Source of the DNA: Phaeoceros laevis | Lineage: Eukaryota > Anthocerotophyta > Anthocerotopsida > Notothyladales | Direction of reading: 5' to 3' | Assembly: GCA_049999765.1 (NCBI GenBank) | Contig: JBNGIQ010009372.1 | Location: 252,553-316,552 of the forward strand | DNA: 64,000 bases | In this document: in pieces, positions 1 through 14,015 of the stretch | How positions within the stretch are numbered: position 1 is the stretch's first letter | How the letters are laid out: each line of letters opens with the position of its first letter | Position numbers and translations under genes: made by a program | The notes under the pieces: model-generated | Databases searched by the model: none | The model's input: only the letters and a program-made list of their open reading frames with translations | What the model was told of the DNA's origin: nothing

Positions 1-1231
1 GTCTTGGGGTGGTTGAGCATTCCCGGTGCAGTGCCAGCTACTCTAATGCGGGTTTCTTCAACCTAAAAGGATAGAATTTCAAAAAAAATATTAAGTGTAG
101 AATACATAAAAAATAGCAGATACAAAAATAGCAACAAATTAAAAAAGGTCTTAGTTACAGCTTACGGCAAAACGTTTCGGTACGTTTCCGTGCGTTTCAT
201 CTTTTTTAGTCGTCCGTTTCCGAAAGGGGGGTATACCCCGATTTATAAGTTTATATTATGTGTCCGAGTAGTCATCCTGGGGCTGGCAGACAGCAGCACG
301 GCGGGGCAGCCGTTCCACGAGCAGGCTTGCGGCCAGCTGCTAGCAGGCGGCGGCGTGATGCAGGCAGGCAGCGTGGGGGCGAAGGCTCCTGGCAAGCTCC
401 TAGGAGCGCCATGTATCCTGGGGCTGGGATCTTCCGCAGGCGGCGCTCCATGCGATTGCCCAAACGGACGGAGGGGGAAGCGCCCCAACGGAGGCGTGCC
501 TCACGACACATCTCACGGCACATCGCTTTTGGCCCAAAACATTTCGGCATCAACTTCAAGGTTTCTGCGTACCGCATACGCGTTTCTTTCCCAACGTTAG
601 GAACGCGTAATTTATTTGTGTAAGAAGTTCCCACTTCTAGGGTTTAGGGTAACCCTGAAACGTTTTAGGGTTTAATGAAACGTTTATGGGTAAAGAAACG
701 TTGTAGTAGATAAAGAAACGTTTTTGAAGTCCTCCCCGGTGACCGCGGCATGCGCGGCATCTTCTCCGTCAGAGCGTCTCAGAAAACACCCGAAGGACCC
801 ACCCGAAGGACCTTCACCACTTCTCTTCCACCGTAGAGGGTGTGAGGGCAAAACAGCTGTTCCAACAGAACATAGCAGCAGAAGTCAGAACACAACCGCG
901 CAGCACAAGCACACAAACACGCACAAGCAACTCAGGGAGTCAACAACGGCCTACCCTCACTCAGATCTGCAATGCCCCCTCCTAGAAGCGCCTCCCGAGG
1001 TGATCCACAATGCGGACAGGCGTGCTCATATTCAATCTGACATTATGATAAATACCGCACATTATATAAAAAATATTGTACCCTTTAAGACAAGTTTCTG
1101 AACTTATCGATAAACGGCATATGGTTTAAATTGGCACTAACAAGTCTGCCCTGCTATCCCAAGGCACAGGCTCACAGCCAAGGCGCCTAAACCTTTAGAA
1201 CGTGAAAATCTGCAAGCCGCTCTTTCACAGC
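1..1231. other. intergenic region with CGTTTC-rich putative element
   Basis: No gene is supported here. The stretch 170-220 carries four CGTTTC hexamers (173, 183, 193, 215) and 657-720 carries four inverted GAAACG copies (657, 677, 695, 715), bracketing a GC-rich core at about 270-540. A plant-telomere-like TTTAGGG pair lies at 638-674. The short open frames across 190-630 on both strands overlap each other, have no recognisable domain and look like GC-rich noise. The last 130 bases are probably 3' UTR of the adenylosuccinate synthetase gene. Confidence 0.5.
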
Positions 1232-3369
<2,138 letters not shown>

Positions 3370-3881
3370 TGCAAAGAAATCACAGTACAGCGGAGAGCAG
3401 CCTATCGCCGCCAGCGGAAGACCAAAACCTCAGGATTTTGAGTCTACAACATCTCGGGGGGCAGGCCGAACCCGCGCAGCCCGGGCACCAGGGTACGAGA
3501 AACGGTCACAGAAACCAGAGACCAACAACATCTACGGAGCGCAGCCGGCGCATGCCATAACGTATTTCCGGACTGCGTTCCTATGCCCCTTGTTACTCCA
3601 GAGTCCACACGCCAGAGTACAGTACTCAACGTTGCGGAAGTAATCCAAACACAGGTTTTAGCCAGTAGCGGGAGGTAAGTGCTCCTTCAATGCCGGAAAT
3701 TGCAGGAATCTGAGCGCACGCTTGTTGAAGGTGGGATTGCAGTTTAACCTCGGCTTGGGAATTAGCCTCTGTGCGCTGCGGGTTGAAGCCTGGGTGGACT
3801 CGGGTTTGACAGGCTAATTTGGCTGGGCCCGTGTGCGATGGATGGTGTAATCAGTGCGGTAGCTGAAGTACGAGGATTGTG
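3370..3881. promoter_or_regulatory. divergent promoter region, ADSS / LCBK2
   Basis: About 510 bp between two start codons on opposite strands must hold both promoters and 5' UTRs. I see no clear TATA box placed for either gene. The ADSS-proximal side is GC-rich. Confidence 0.5.
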
Positions 3882-6522
3882 ATGGGCTTGACTTGGCTCC
3901 CTCCAAAGACCCCACAGCCCGTGGTGGCAGCCGTGACAATCAATCCGTCAGGTCCGATGCCTACGCAGGAAACCGGCACCAAGCGGGACTACCTCTTCAT
4001 CGTCAACCCCAGTGGTAGACCACCTAGTCCCGTCTTCACACTGTTTGCTGTGTGGTCCCTCTACTCTGTCCTGGCTGATAGTTCTGGATCAGGAAATTAG
4101 CTCGGACATTTCGTTTTCCTAGTTCTTGATTGGCATGTGCTTCTTCGAAAAGCCCAACTTAGCACACAGGTTAATTTTGCCGGGACAAGAAAAATGGTAC
4201 GTCTCAAGATCTGTGCCTGCGGAAGAAGGAAGGGAAATGATAACATGCTTAGCTGTGCAATTCCTTTTCACCCTGGCTGGCGATTAGGAACTTTTGGTCT
4301 GGGCTTGGTAGATTTGACAAGGTTTGTTGGAAGTGGACAGCTTTCCAGAATTAGTGACCTTCAGTGAATAGCTAGTAGAGTTTAAGAACGGTATTGGGTG
4401 GATTTCTCGTGATTCCAGTAAGGTTACAGGTGTTGCAGTGGACCCACGGGGCTACATTGAAGGTGCGTCACACTGATTGGTACGCTTATGTCCTAAGGTG
4501 CCAATGGCTATACTGGGAGGGAGTGGAAGCGCATCTTCCCGAGGTTGCAATCTCGGCTAAGCAATGACTGGAATGTGAGGCCACATATGTTTAGTGTGCT
4601 TTGCCCTCTTCACCTTAAAGTACATCCTTTCGCCCAGCTAAGGATTGCCAATGGGTACATTCTTGTTTCAGCCGTGCCAAGCTTTCACGTCAGGTCCTTC
4701 CCATGCCATTGAAATTGCCAGACAGGTATGGAGCTTACCTTTGATGTGCGCATCTCTTCTAGCTTTTGCAGTAACTGGTTAGACTGCACTTATCCCTGTT
4801 TTAGGGCTGTCTATTGACATACATTTGGTGCTGGCTTTTCATTCTTTTTGTTGGCTAACGTTATCTAGGCAATTCATGATGGAGCAGCTGCTGTGATAGC
4901 TGTGGGGGGTGATGGAACGCTGCATGAGGTCTCTCGCGATTTGAAATCCCTTGTCTGTTGCAGTAGTGTGTATTGGAGCAGCCGTCGTAGTGTGAGGAGG
5001 AGGCAGGGTACCTCTACCCCTTGTACTTCCCCAGGGTTTGCAGTGCAGCTATCTAATGACAAAAATGGCCAAATATTCTGACCAGGTGATCAATGGGTTT
5101 TTTGAGGATGGAAAGCTGGTTCAACCCAAGGAGCTAGGTCAGCCCAGAACCGCCCTTGGGGTAGGCTGAAGCTTTTGTGGTTGCCTCTGGCTTGACGGAC
5201 TACAGGAATGCTGCTTGATGTAGAGTGTCATCTAACATTGTGGTGCTTCACCTGCAGCTCATCCCGCTTGGGACAGGCTCTGATTTTGCGAGAACGTTTG
5301 GCTGGTCTGTCCCTGCCCCAATGCACCGCTTCAAGAGGGTCCATGTAGCTTTCTGACACACTTTCTAGGTTGGTAGGAAATAGGTTGGGCAAACATGGTA
5401 CTGTGAATTTGACTTGGAGGTTTATGTCAGGAATAATGATCCCTACCAGGCCATTGAGCGTGTAGTAAAAGGTATGCCAATCCAGCTTGATCTCTCTTTA
5501 CATCTCCAGAAGCCTTTTCCCGGTAGGTTTGGTTCTAGCACAAACCCCTGGAGGTACTGTTTGGTGCAGGTCAGCGACGCAGAATAGACATAGGCAGGGT
5601 TGTTTACGGCGACAATCGTAGCCGCTACTTTGTGAACGTGGCTGATGTTCATCTGTAAGTGCTCTCTCCTTGTGCTGCAAAAACAGTAGACTGCTTGTTG
5701 GTCGCTGTGGATTATCAGTAACTTGATGATGTCATTGACAGGAGTGCAAAAGCTGGATTTTATGCTGGAAAATGGAAAAAGTTTGGCAATCTGTGCTATG
5801 TCATAGGGGCCCTGCAAGGATTTGTTGGTCACCAAAATCGAGATCTTAATGTCCGAGTGAGTGCATGGCCTTGCTCTTGTGTCTTGTGCTTGTCTGCTCA
5901 GTAGTACAGCTGTGCTTTAGTCGGCAGAAACAGCCATAGTGAGTGGGAGGCCTGCAGATAGATGGAGGGGAGTGGCAAGTAATCCCAAAAGCAACAGCCA
6001 TAGCAATTGGAAATGCAAGGTATTTTGGGGGAGGAATGAAGATCAGCCCCACTGCTGACCCTTTCAGTGGCACTTTAGAGGTACGTGTCCTCTCTGAAGA
6101 GATACTGTCCAGCGGGTTCATGAGAAGGCTATGTAGAGCCATTGTGACACACCCTCTTCCTGTGGTTGGTTGATCATAAAGGTGGTTACTCTGCGGGACT
6201 TCAAGTGGTACGACTTTGTGCTTAGGTTCTACAAGCTCTACATGGGAACCCACGTGGATTTGGAAAGTGTTACGGTGCAGAGGTACATACATGCTTGGGG
6301 GCTACCTGCATATCGTGGTTTGGGAGTTGTAGTGTTTGCTCGCTGATTTGAGTTGTGGGGGGTGGTATTTGTTTTGTGGGCAGTGTACGTAGCATTCAGA
6401 TAGAGGAACTGGATGACCACAAGCACGCCAGTGACACTTACATACAAGCAGATGGAGAACATCTAGGGTACCTGGGGGCCACTTTCTCTGTGATTCCTGG
6501 GTGCATCGATTTCCTTGTGTAG
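3882..6522 (+). CDS. LCBK2: diacylglycerol/sphingoid-base kinase family protein (LCBK2-like)
   Basis: A lipid kinase of the DAGK catalytic family. The closest plant relatives I recognise are LCBK2-type proteins, thought to phosphorylate sphingoid long-chain bases. Twelve exons stay in phase: 3882..4014, 4498..4574, 4672..4725, 4869..4928, 5086..5160, 5258..5304, 5431..5471, 5570..5654, 5742..5856, 5958..6080, 6182..6282, 6384..6522; 349 aa. Visible motifs in order are FIVNPSGANGYTG (phosphate-binding loop), [11 protein letters not shown], the nucleotide-binding [26 protein letters not shown], and [18 protein letters not shown] in the C-terminal beta domain. The length fits the family (about 350-365 aa). 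The start was chosen because the upstream ATG runs into a stop. The exon 2 donor (GTGAGG at 4575) is the least certain junction. Substrate preference between sphingoid base and diacylglycerol cannot be read from sequence. Confidence 0.9.
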
Positions 6523-7642
6523 CGACCACCAGCCTGTGTTGCTGGTGCATTATTTATGAATGCCGTGTCCATTGTGCTTGTTAAAGCTGGCGAAGGTAGG
6601 CGCCTGCCTCCAACTGTAGACTAGTGTGGCTGTTTTCCCCTGAAATGCGGGACTGTTCATGCGAGTTATCGAATTGGTTGCACATCGGGCTCGATGAAGA
6701 TTGTGCATTTAGTCAATCCAGTACAGAGCGGGTTCACGGAAACGCTGGCAGAGAGGGCACAGCAGCAACAGCAGCAGCCTGTTCCGGACTTGCATGTGAT
6801 GCCGTTCGTGGTGGGACTATCTTAACCACGTAGTCTATCTATGTATGTCTGTGGAACTGTTTCCCAAGCAAGCTAGGCTGCTGCTGCCCTCATTACATCA
6901 TCACATACCTTCCTCCCTGACAGGTGCCCCGATCTGGGCAAGGGTTGGTTCTCCTGTGATTGGGACACATCGGTAAAGACAAGAATGTCTGGGGCAGATA
7001 TTCTTAACCCGTGTTAATTATGGAGGCCTCACATCTAGATACATATCTATCTTGTGGAAAGCGGAAAGGGCTCCTTGCAGGCCTGCCCTGGCAGTGGCTG
7101 GTCACTCACCCCTGGCCTGGGTGTCAGGACAGGAGTCAGGACAGTTGCAACGGCAGCCACTCAAGCGTGGATGAATGCATGGCCTGCGAAGTAGGTTGAT
7201 TTGGAGTCGACTCGTCCGGGAACCCGATGATGAAACGGGGAATGGAATGAGCGATGTTCTTATTAGACCCGGAGGAGGCAATGCATCGATGAATTCGAGC
7301 GCTTGTCTGCAGCGTGTCAATGCATTTTGCAAGATCAAATGACACACACTCACGTTAAGGAGTATTGTCTAGTTTCTAGTGTAGTCTAGTAGGTGTGGTT
7401 GCAGTCTGGCACCGCACAGTCAAACTTCCAGAATCTCTACAGTCGCCCCCCCCCTCCCCCCGAGCCCCCGAGCAAGCGTGATGAGTGATGAGCCACATGG
7501 GGAAGGAGAAGGGTCCGACAACCGGTCGTAGGAGCGGCGAGTTACCGGTCGCTAGGGTCCTCTTTGAGACCGGCGGTCGCGCATGAGCGAGGGGCCGGGG
7601 GCGCCGTGAAGAGCACCTGGGAGCGCAAGGCCCGAGCTGCAA
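6523..7642. other. intergenic / 3' UTR, nothing recognised
   Basis: The first few hundred bases are probably 3' UTR of the lipid kinase and the last hundred GC-rich bases the leader of the RIQ-type gene. The short frames inside show no family features. Confidence 0.4.
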
Positions 7643-8356
7643 ATGCGCAGCTCGCACGCACCGAAGGTGGCGACGACTGCAGCGGCTGGCCTCATCGGCG
7701 GCAGCAGAGCGATGGCGATGGTGATGGCGAAGGCTTCAGCAATGGGAGCCCCTGCCGTTGCCGCAGCCGTCGCGGCTCGCATTTGCCCGAGAGCGGCTCT
7801 ATCATCCCCTCGGCTCATCGCCTCCCGGGCCGTGTCCCTCTCTTCCTCTGCGGCCTCGCTGCTGGCATCGCCATTGCCGTCCTATTTGTTGTCTTCACCA
7901 GCAGGTGCAGCAGTGCGGAGCCGCAGGAGGAGTGTGGGGAGCGGCAGCAGGAGGGGGCGGGCGGTGGTGGCCAAGGCGGATTCGGACGCTGCGGAGGAGC
8001 AGGCCGGGGCGGCAGGCGTGGCGGCAGCGGCGGCAGGCCTGTTGGCTGTCCCTGTGGTGGCCTGGTCGCTCTACACGCTCAAGACCACCGGCTGCGGCCT
8101 GCCGCCCGGGCCGGGGGGAGCCATTGGCGCGGTGGAAGGCGTGAGCTACCTGGTGGTGCTGGGGATCATTGCCTGGTCCGTGGCCACCAAGGTGCGCACT
8201 GGCAGCGGTCTGCCTGCGGGGCCTTTCGGGCTGCTGGGAGCGGCGGAAGGCCTCTCCTACCTCGCGCTTTTGGCCATTCTTGTGGTTTTCGGCCTGCAGT
8301 ACCTGGACTACGGCTACATTCCGGGGCCCGTGCCTGGCGAGCAGTGCTTTGGTTGA
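7643..8356 (+). CDS. RIQ: RIQ/DUF1118 thylakoid (grana) protein
   Basis: A single-exon 237-aa chloroplast protein of the DUF1118 family. In Arabidopsis the two members RIQ1 and RIQ2 are grana thylakoid proteins that affect LHCII organisation and non-photochemical quenching. The first ~110 residues are Ala/Ser/Arg-rich with almost no acidic residues, as in a transit peptide. A hydrophobic segment around residues 125-145 precedes the duplicated signature GCGLPPGPGGAIGAVEGVSY and SGLPAGPFGLLGAAEGLSY. The end, QYLDYGYIPGPVPGEQCFG, matches the conserved family C-terminus. There are about three membrane-spanning stretches. A second in-frame ATG about 23 codons downstream could also serve as start. 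GC content and codon use are higher than in neighbouring genes. A longer open frame (7564-8424) overlaps in another phase and is a GC-rich shadow. Confidence 0.88.
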   Translation: MRSSHAPKVATTAAAGLIGGSRAMAMVMAKASAMGAPAVAAAVAARICPRAALSSPRLIASRAVSLSSSAASLLASPLPSYLLSSPAGAAVRSRRRSVGSGSRRGRAVVAKADSDAAEEQAGAAGVAAAAAGLLAVPVVAWSLYTLKTTGCGLPPGPGGAIGAVEGVSYLVVLGIIAWSVATKVRTGSGLPAGPFGLLGAAEGLSYLALLAILVVFGLQYLDYGYIPGPVPGEQCFG

Positions 8357-10119
8357 TCATAGGTGAAGCAGGGCAGGCAGGTTGCATGGAGGGAGGGAGG
8401 GAGGGAAGGAAGGAAGACCTTTAGCGAAAGGACCTTTAGCGAAAGGAAAGCCAAAAAAATGGAAGAGCATTAAAAAAATTCTGCTGTGTATGTCCGTCTT
8501 CCCGAGCAGATCTCCTCCTCTCTCCTTCTGTCATCATAATTCCATGAGTTTGTACATTTGGTTTGGTTTTGGTTTGGAAGCAAGGAAAAGCCTGCCACGC
8601 TGCAACAGGAGAAGGAAGGCTTCGGAGCTTGCAAAGCAGGAAGTCGGGCATTTGCAGCCAGGCCAGGCCAGGCTTCCTAATTACTATTTTGTGTCTTCTC
8701 TGCTCTCCTTGCTGCATCACAGGCTTGGCAACATCTCTACTACGTCTCCTCCGCTTCAGCAGCTGTTGGCAGGCTTTTCCTGGTAGTCACGTTTGTTTCT
8801 CAAGGTAGATTAGAGTGACCGGCGGCAACTACCTGTAGTTGCCTGCGCCATTCAATCGGTTTGCCGAATTGTTCACTCGCTTGATTGATTGTCATCATTT
8901 TCCCCTCACAACTGTAATCTGTACCATGACATTCATGCAAAATATGGCAGCTCCTGTCGAAGTTTTCTGTCATTTCTGCGCTGTTTCGCCCCGCTGTTCC
9001 CTTTGTCTAACCTATGGAAGTCTGGCTGGCCAAGGCAGCATTGCTGATTTTTGCAGCAGCTCACGATTTTTTTGCCGATAAGGACAGGCCAGACCAGCGC
9101 AATCCGAGGCATGTATGTAGTCGGCGTGAGCCATGTTCCTGAAAGGCTAGCAAGGCTAGGGCTGGGATTTCCTTGGCTTTTCCTTGAGCTTGCGTGGTGG
9201 TTGTTTATTCCTTGTTGTTCTGTTGCCTGCCTGCCTTCCTTACCACCGTCAGGCGGACTCATGATGATAGCCTGCCCCCGCCCTGTTGAAATGTGACGGG
9301 CGACAGAGCCGTGCGAGCAATCGTATTGATGGTGTACTTCACTCGGGGGTAGAGAAGGAAAAAGGAGAAGCAGCAGCTGCCAGGGAGTCTTTGTTTATTC
9401 TTTTGCTGAGTGGACATGCAAGCTTTTTGGCTTCTGTCATTGGCACTTTGTGGCGTGGTCCGATTTTCGAGGCGAGGCCTCCGTTTTTTGAATCGATAGC
9501 CAGCTATCAGTAGTGCTGCTCTGGCCGTACTTGTTTCAGACCCCGAAGGTGTAACGTCATGTCATGTCCTCTGCAGCCTGCCGCGCGGCTTGAAATTGCT
9601 CCCATTTTCAAGAATGATGTGTCCTTGCAAAGTCACTAATTAGCTATTTTGCGAACCTTCTTTGGAGGAAGAACCAATTTGATTGGGTACTCGTTTAGGC
9701 TGGTAGCCCATATGAACTGATAATTGCCTTGTGTCTGAGTTTCCAAACTTTCCACTTTGGAAGAAGAAGAAGTTTATTTCAAAGTGATTGACGGGGTACT
9801 TGCGTACCACACATGTGGCCTTGGAGGATAGAAGTGCTTGGAACTGACGGGAGAAGAACAATGGACTAAGTTAATTCTTTGCACTAATTAGCGGCACAAT
9901 GTACATGCTGTTTTTTTATGACGGACAGTAGTCTGCGTCTGCCAAATCCCGACAAAATTGACCTTGGATTTGTTTCCCATAATTTCCTTGAAATCTGTAC
10001 TGGTCGTTCCTAGTGATGTGCGCTTCACACGAGTTGCGCAGTCTCTGAAGAGCGCGCTCCGCGGTGCGAATGTAATGCAACCTTATTATTAGACTTTTGC
10101 GTGCCGAAGTCCAAACCCA
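8357..10119. other. intergenic; simple repeat and 15-bp direct repeat
   Basis: A (GGGA)n run near 8388-8416 is followed by two adjacent copies of a 15-bp unit (GACCTTTAGCGAAAG, about 8416-8445). The rest up to 10119 shows no coding or RNA gene I can support. Confidence 0.45.
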
Positions 10120-10695
10120 GCGCCTAAGCGACACAAGTTTTCACACCCCGTTGCTCCCGGCCATGCCTCGGTGCCTGGGTACGGCACTGCCTGCCCGGGC
10201 CTGCCCCTCTCTCTGCCCGGGCCTCTCTGCCCGCCCCACATAGGCCCACATGCGCCCCCATACCCCATGCCTATGCGCCCTCCATGCCCCACCCCCATGC
10301 GCTTACCTTACGGTCATGCGCCTCCATGCGGGGTGAGGCACTGACATGCGCCACCAACAAGCGCCACGACCTTAGGAAAACCCAAAGGAGACCGCAAGAC
10401 GTGGAAACAAAAAAGCCCCCCAGTCGAGAGTTGATCCAGCCCCGGGCGCTGAACCTCGAAGTTCTTATCTCCCGCACGCTATCCATCCAGCCAGCCTTCC
10501 CTGCCGACTGGATACTGTCGGTTTCTGTGATAGTTGACCGATTTGTATCGCATGCCCATGGCTCGCGGCACGGGCCATGGGCATGCGGGCATGAGAGCGC
10601 AGAGAGAGAGGGGGCAGGCCCGGGCAGGCAGTGTCGTACCGAGGCACAACCCCCGAGGCATGGCTGCGAGTGAAAACTTCGTGTCGCTTAGGCGC
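10120..10695. mobile_element. 576-bp inverted-repeat (foldback/MITE-like) element
   Basis: Two arms of about 97 bp, 10120-10216 and 10599-10695, are near-perfect reverse complements. Both ends begin GCGCCTAAGCGACAC and both carry the GC-rich block CTGCCTGCCCGGGCCTGCCC. The ~380-bp spacer has no open frame of note and contains a smaller palindrome around CATGCCCATGGC. No clear target-site duplication is visible, so the class (MITE, foldback or a non-mobile inverted duplication) is open. Confidence 0.6.
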
Positions 10696-11106
10696 AACAC
10701 AGCTGAAGGGCTGAAGGACAGATTTTCGGGGCTAGGTCCAGCAGACAGGCGAGCAACCGGTGCCTCCGGGCACCTGCAAGTGGAGTGGCTAATAAGCGTA
10801 AGCAGCAAGGAAGCAAACCAGCGGTTGCCTGTCGCAGGCGCAGGCCTACCGACTTGAAGACAGTATACATACGAAGCAGTACTTCGACCACGGGATTACT
10901 GCCGTGGAACCGGGGACACGGCCACTTGTACGAGGTGATCTGGATCCTGGTTCCTGGACCAATTTGCCCCGCTGACAGGCATTTTTGCGTCCACACTTCT
11001 GGTGAATTTCGCTCGTTGGAAGGCTCCGGTCGAGTGGCGGATTGCTCAACAAAAGAGTGCTGGAACATCAAATTGGGACTTTTCCTGGATTTTTCCTGAG
11101 CTAGCT
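10696..11106. other. probable promoter/5' UTR of cupin gene
   Basis: Between the inverted-repeat element and the cupin start. No protein features or clear core promoter motif seen. Confidence 0.3.
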
Positions 11107-12655
11107 ATGACGCTCTCACTCTCGGAGATGCCTAATAAGTTTCCTGCCGCGGCGGAGAACGCTACTCTGAGCGTGTCTGGTGCGGATGTGGAAGGTAGCG
11201 TTCTTGCAACATCTTTGGAGACAGAATTGGCCTATGGCGGTGGCAAATGGGCGCAAGGAAATGAGATCTACGAGTACACAAGTGCGGCAAATCCCTACAT
11301 GCCGCCAGTCCCTCCCCTGGTGCTGCACGCTGCCGCACACAGGTCGGGTCCGACAAGGATTACATAATTGGACCTGAGCAAGGCCCTGGGAATTGAAGGC
11401 TACCCCGCAACGTGCCCAAACCTGTTGGCCTCCTTTTTGAGAATTAATGTCGGAGAAACTCTGACGACGACAGCGTGTGCGACATCGCAGGTAGGTTCTT
11501 GTCGATGCTGGTCTCCTCTTCCTGCTTCCTATTGGATTTCTGTAGTCTTTCACTCATCGTGAAGGTATGTCAGCTTCTGAACTGAAGCAGCTCTCACCTT
11601 GTTTTACAGGCTTTCTACGTGATCCATGGTCGTGGAAGGACTGAGAGTAGTGAATTTGGTCAGTTACTATGGGACACTGGGGACCTCTTTGTCATTCCTT
11701 CTGGCGTAGACCATTCGATGTTGAGTCACCTCTGCGTTGACGACACTAAAGAAGGGACTGGGGGAGCTGGACTCTACTGGCTTCATGATGCTCCTCTTCT
11801 TTCCTATCTTGGTGTCGTTCCAAGGGAGGAAAAGTTCAAGCCCACATACTTCAGGCAAGTATCTCCTCTCAGCGGTCAAAAAGTTCCTGATGATGAGGCC
11901 ACTGTCTTGCTATCTACAGACGTCTCTTGAGCAGTCAGGGCAGTTTGTTTCCACAGAGGCTAGGTGGCAGGAGTTAGTGCTGACGATTGCTTCTGTCTTG
12001 TCCTCACAGTCGGGAGCTTCTAGCCAACTATGTTGAGAAGGTTCGCAATGAACCCGGTGCAGAGCACCGTAACAGGCTTGGTATTTTGCTAGGCAATGCT
12101 GCCACTTCACAAACAAAGACTCTCACGCACGTCCTTTGGTCACTTTTGAACGTCCTTCCTCCAGGTATGACCAGATGTGGGTGTGTGGTATGCTGGGTCC
12201 ACGTTGCTTGGCATATTATCACCGTGGTCATCTGATGGTGATCCCCGTCTTTCAGGTGATGTGCAGAGACCACACAGGCACAACTCTACAGCTTTGGATC
12301 TATGTCTGCACGCTGCACCTGGAACCTATACCTTGATGGGACAAGAGTTGAACAAGAACGGTCAAATTGTGAATCCTATCAGGTTGGTCAGTAGCTAGTC
12401 TGCACTGCTCCAAGTAGCTATTGCTGTTGAAAGGTTCCACCATAACTGACATGGTAATTTTACAGGGCGGAGTGGGTATCTGGTTCTATGTTTGTCACTC
12501 CTCCGGGATGGTGGCACAGCCACCACAACGAGTCCTCTGAAGAGGCCTTGGTGCTGCCGGTGCAGGATGCTGGTCTTTTTACATACCAACGTACTCTTGA
12601 CATTCGTTTCGCAGAGCAGGAGACCGACCTCTTGTCTCAAATGGAAATTAGGTAG
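11107..12655 (+). pseudogene. double-cupin protein (gentisate 1,2-dioxygenase-like) with in-frame stop
   Basis: Five exons fit: 11107..11490, 11610..11854, 12010..12164, 12256..12382, 12466..12655, 367 codons including the stop. The product resembles two-domain cupins related to ring-cleaving gentisate-type dioxygenases: AFYVIHGRGRTE and GDLFVIPSG in the first fold, VTPPGWWHSHHNES and LDIRFAEQE in the C-terminal one. The His-x-His-His cluster in the second domain could bind metal; the first domain lacks the usual HxH. The frame is broken once: codon 87 (11365-11367) is TAA, with conserved-looking sequence continuing in the same frame on both sides (TRIT-stop-LDLSKALGI). The other splice junctions are in phase. 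Intron 2 has a GC donor (GCAAGT at 11855). This could be a recent pseudogene, an allele, or an assembly base error. The substrate is unknown. Confidence 0.7.
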
Positions 12656-14015
12656 GTAGGGAGAAAGAACCGTGCACGATGTAGGGAACATAGGAGCTCC
12701 ATGGGTCAAGTCAATTTTTTTGGTTCTTTTAGAACTTAAACAAGAGATGTTACATGCTTCAGGGTGGTTCAGTGTACAGTCTCGAACCTCGCAAGGGACG
12801 AAGCAGCTGCCGTTAACCAGGTGCTAGCTGTTTCGACACTTCCGGCCGGCTCATGGAACCGAATTGTGATGAATAGCTAAACGCGATCTGAATGATGTCG
12901 GCAGACCAAATTTCAAATGACATCACCCGCCAAGACTTTTTCACCTTCTTTCGCATGCCACGCCCAACCTTAGTATCGGCAAAAAACCACTCTAGTACCA
13001 TCATTTCCTGCCTACCCAACAGGAAGCTTGATCCAGTTGTTGGCAAATGCAATGGCTACAATGGCAAAGGGTGACAGAATTCCGAGCAGCGCAATGTGGG
13101 GAAGGGCGAGGGCATTGGCCCCTTGCCGGGTTTCTCATCCGCTGTTTGCCAATACCTGCAAATAGACCATGGACCACTACTACTTTTCCTACTGCCCGCT
13201 TCCGCTTCCGCTCCCGCCACCTCCACCTGTAGCTGTCACCCACACAGCCCGGTGGTGCTTACCGCAGCTCCCTCAGACTAGCAGCAGCAATACACTTCAG
13301 TCTGGAAAGACGAGAGACAAATGCTTGTGCTGTCAGCTGCCCTTCTGCAACTGCAGGCGAAACCCGATTGCAGATTCTAGGTACTTGGTCCGCGCCGAAG
13401 AGAAGCCCAAGGACTTTGGTGTCTTCTTCGCCCTCTTGTCACAAGCCCATATGCATCTCCAACTCCGTGCACCGGTTGTGCTTGAAGGTTACGGTGGCGT
13501 TAAACTCCGACCCAGGCCCGCTACCGGAAGCAGCTTCGACCGGTAGTATCAGCGGCACTTCCTCGGCAGAAGACCAATATGCTGTATGCACAAGCGTTGC
13601 AAGCTACCGCCGTGTCGGGCAAGTTACAGTACTACAGGTCGCTCACCTAGGTGACGTTATCGTCGCCTACAAGGGGCCTGGGTATACGAATGGCGTCTGC
13701 TTCGCGCACGTCAGCACATCACGGACGTCGCAGATAAGCAATTTTTTCGCAGAACGTAAGAAACCATACTTGTAACTAGCCCCACGGAATTCTTCAGCAG
13801 CGCACCCAATACAGGCCTGTCATTTCGCCACATGTGTGGTACGCAAGTACCCAGTCAAATCACAATAAACACACTTCTTGTTCTTCTTATAGATGAAATA
13901 GCCTCCATGGAGGCTTGGACTAATAAAAGACCAGACGCCCGCAGCGCAACATTGCCGGTACAAAGTGCCCCAGTAGTGGCAGTTTTTCTTTTGATGATGG
14001 CTGAGTCTAGACTAG
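12656..14015. other. intergenic, nothing recognised
   Basis: Open frames around 13096-13775 overlap in several phases and show Pro/Arg-rich translations without a domain. No RNA gene seen. Confidence 0.35.

Noticed and set aside
7564-8424. 286-codon open frame overlapping the RIQ gene
   Set aside because: Gly/Arg/Cys-rich translation with no domain, in a GC-rich region where another phase encodes the conserved DUF1118 protein.
13096-13775. Possible gene between the cupin and ABC transporter
   Set aside because: Several overlapping Pro/Arg-rich frames, no splice-consistent model and no recognisable domain.
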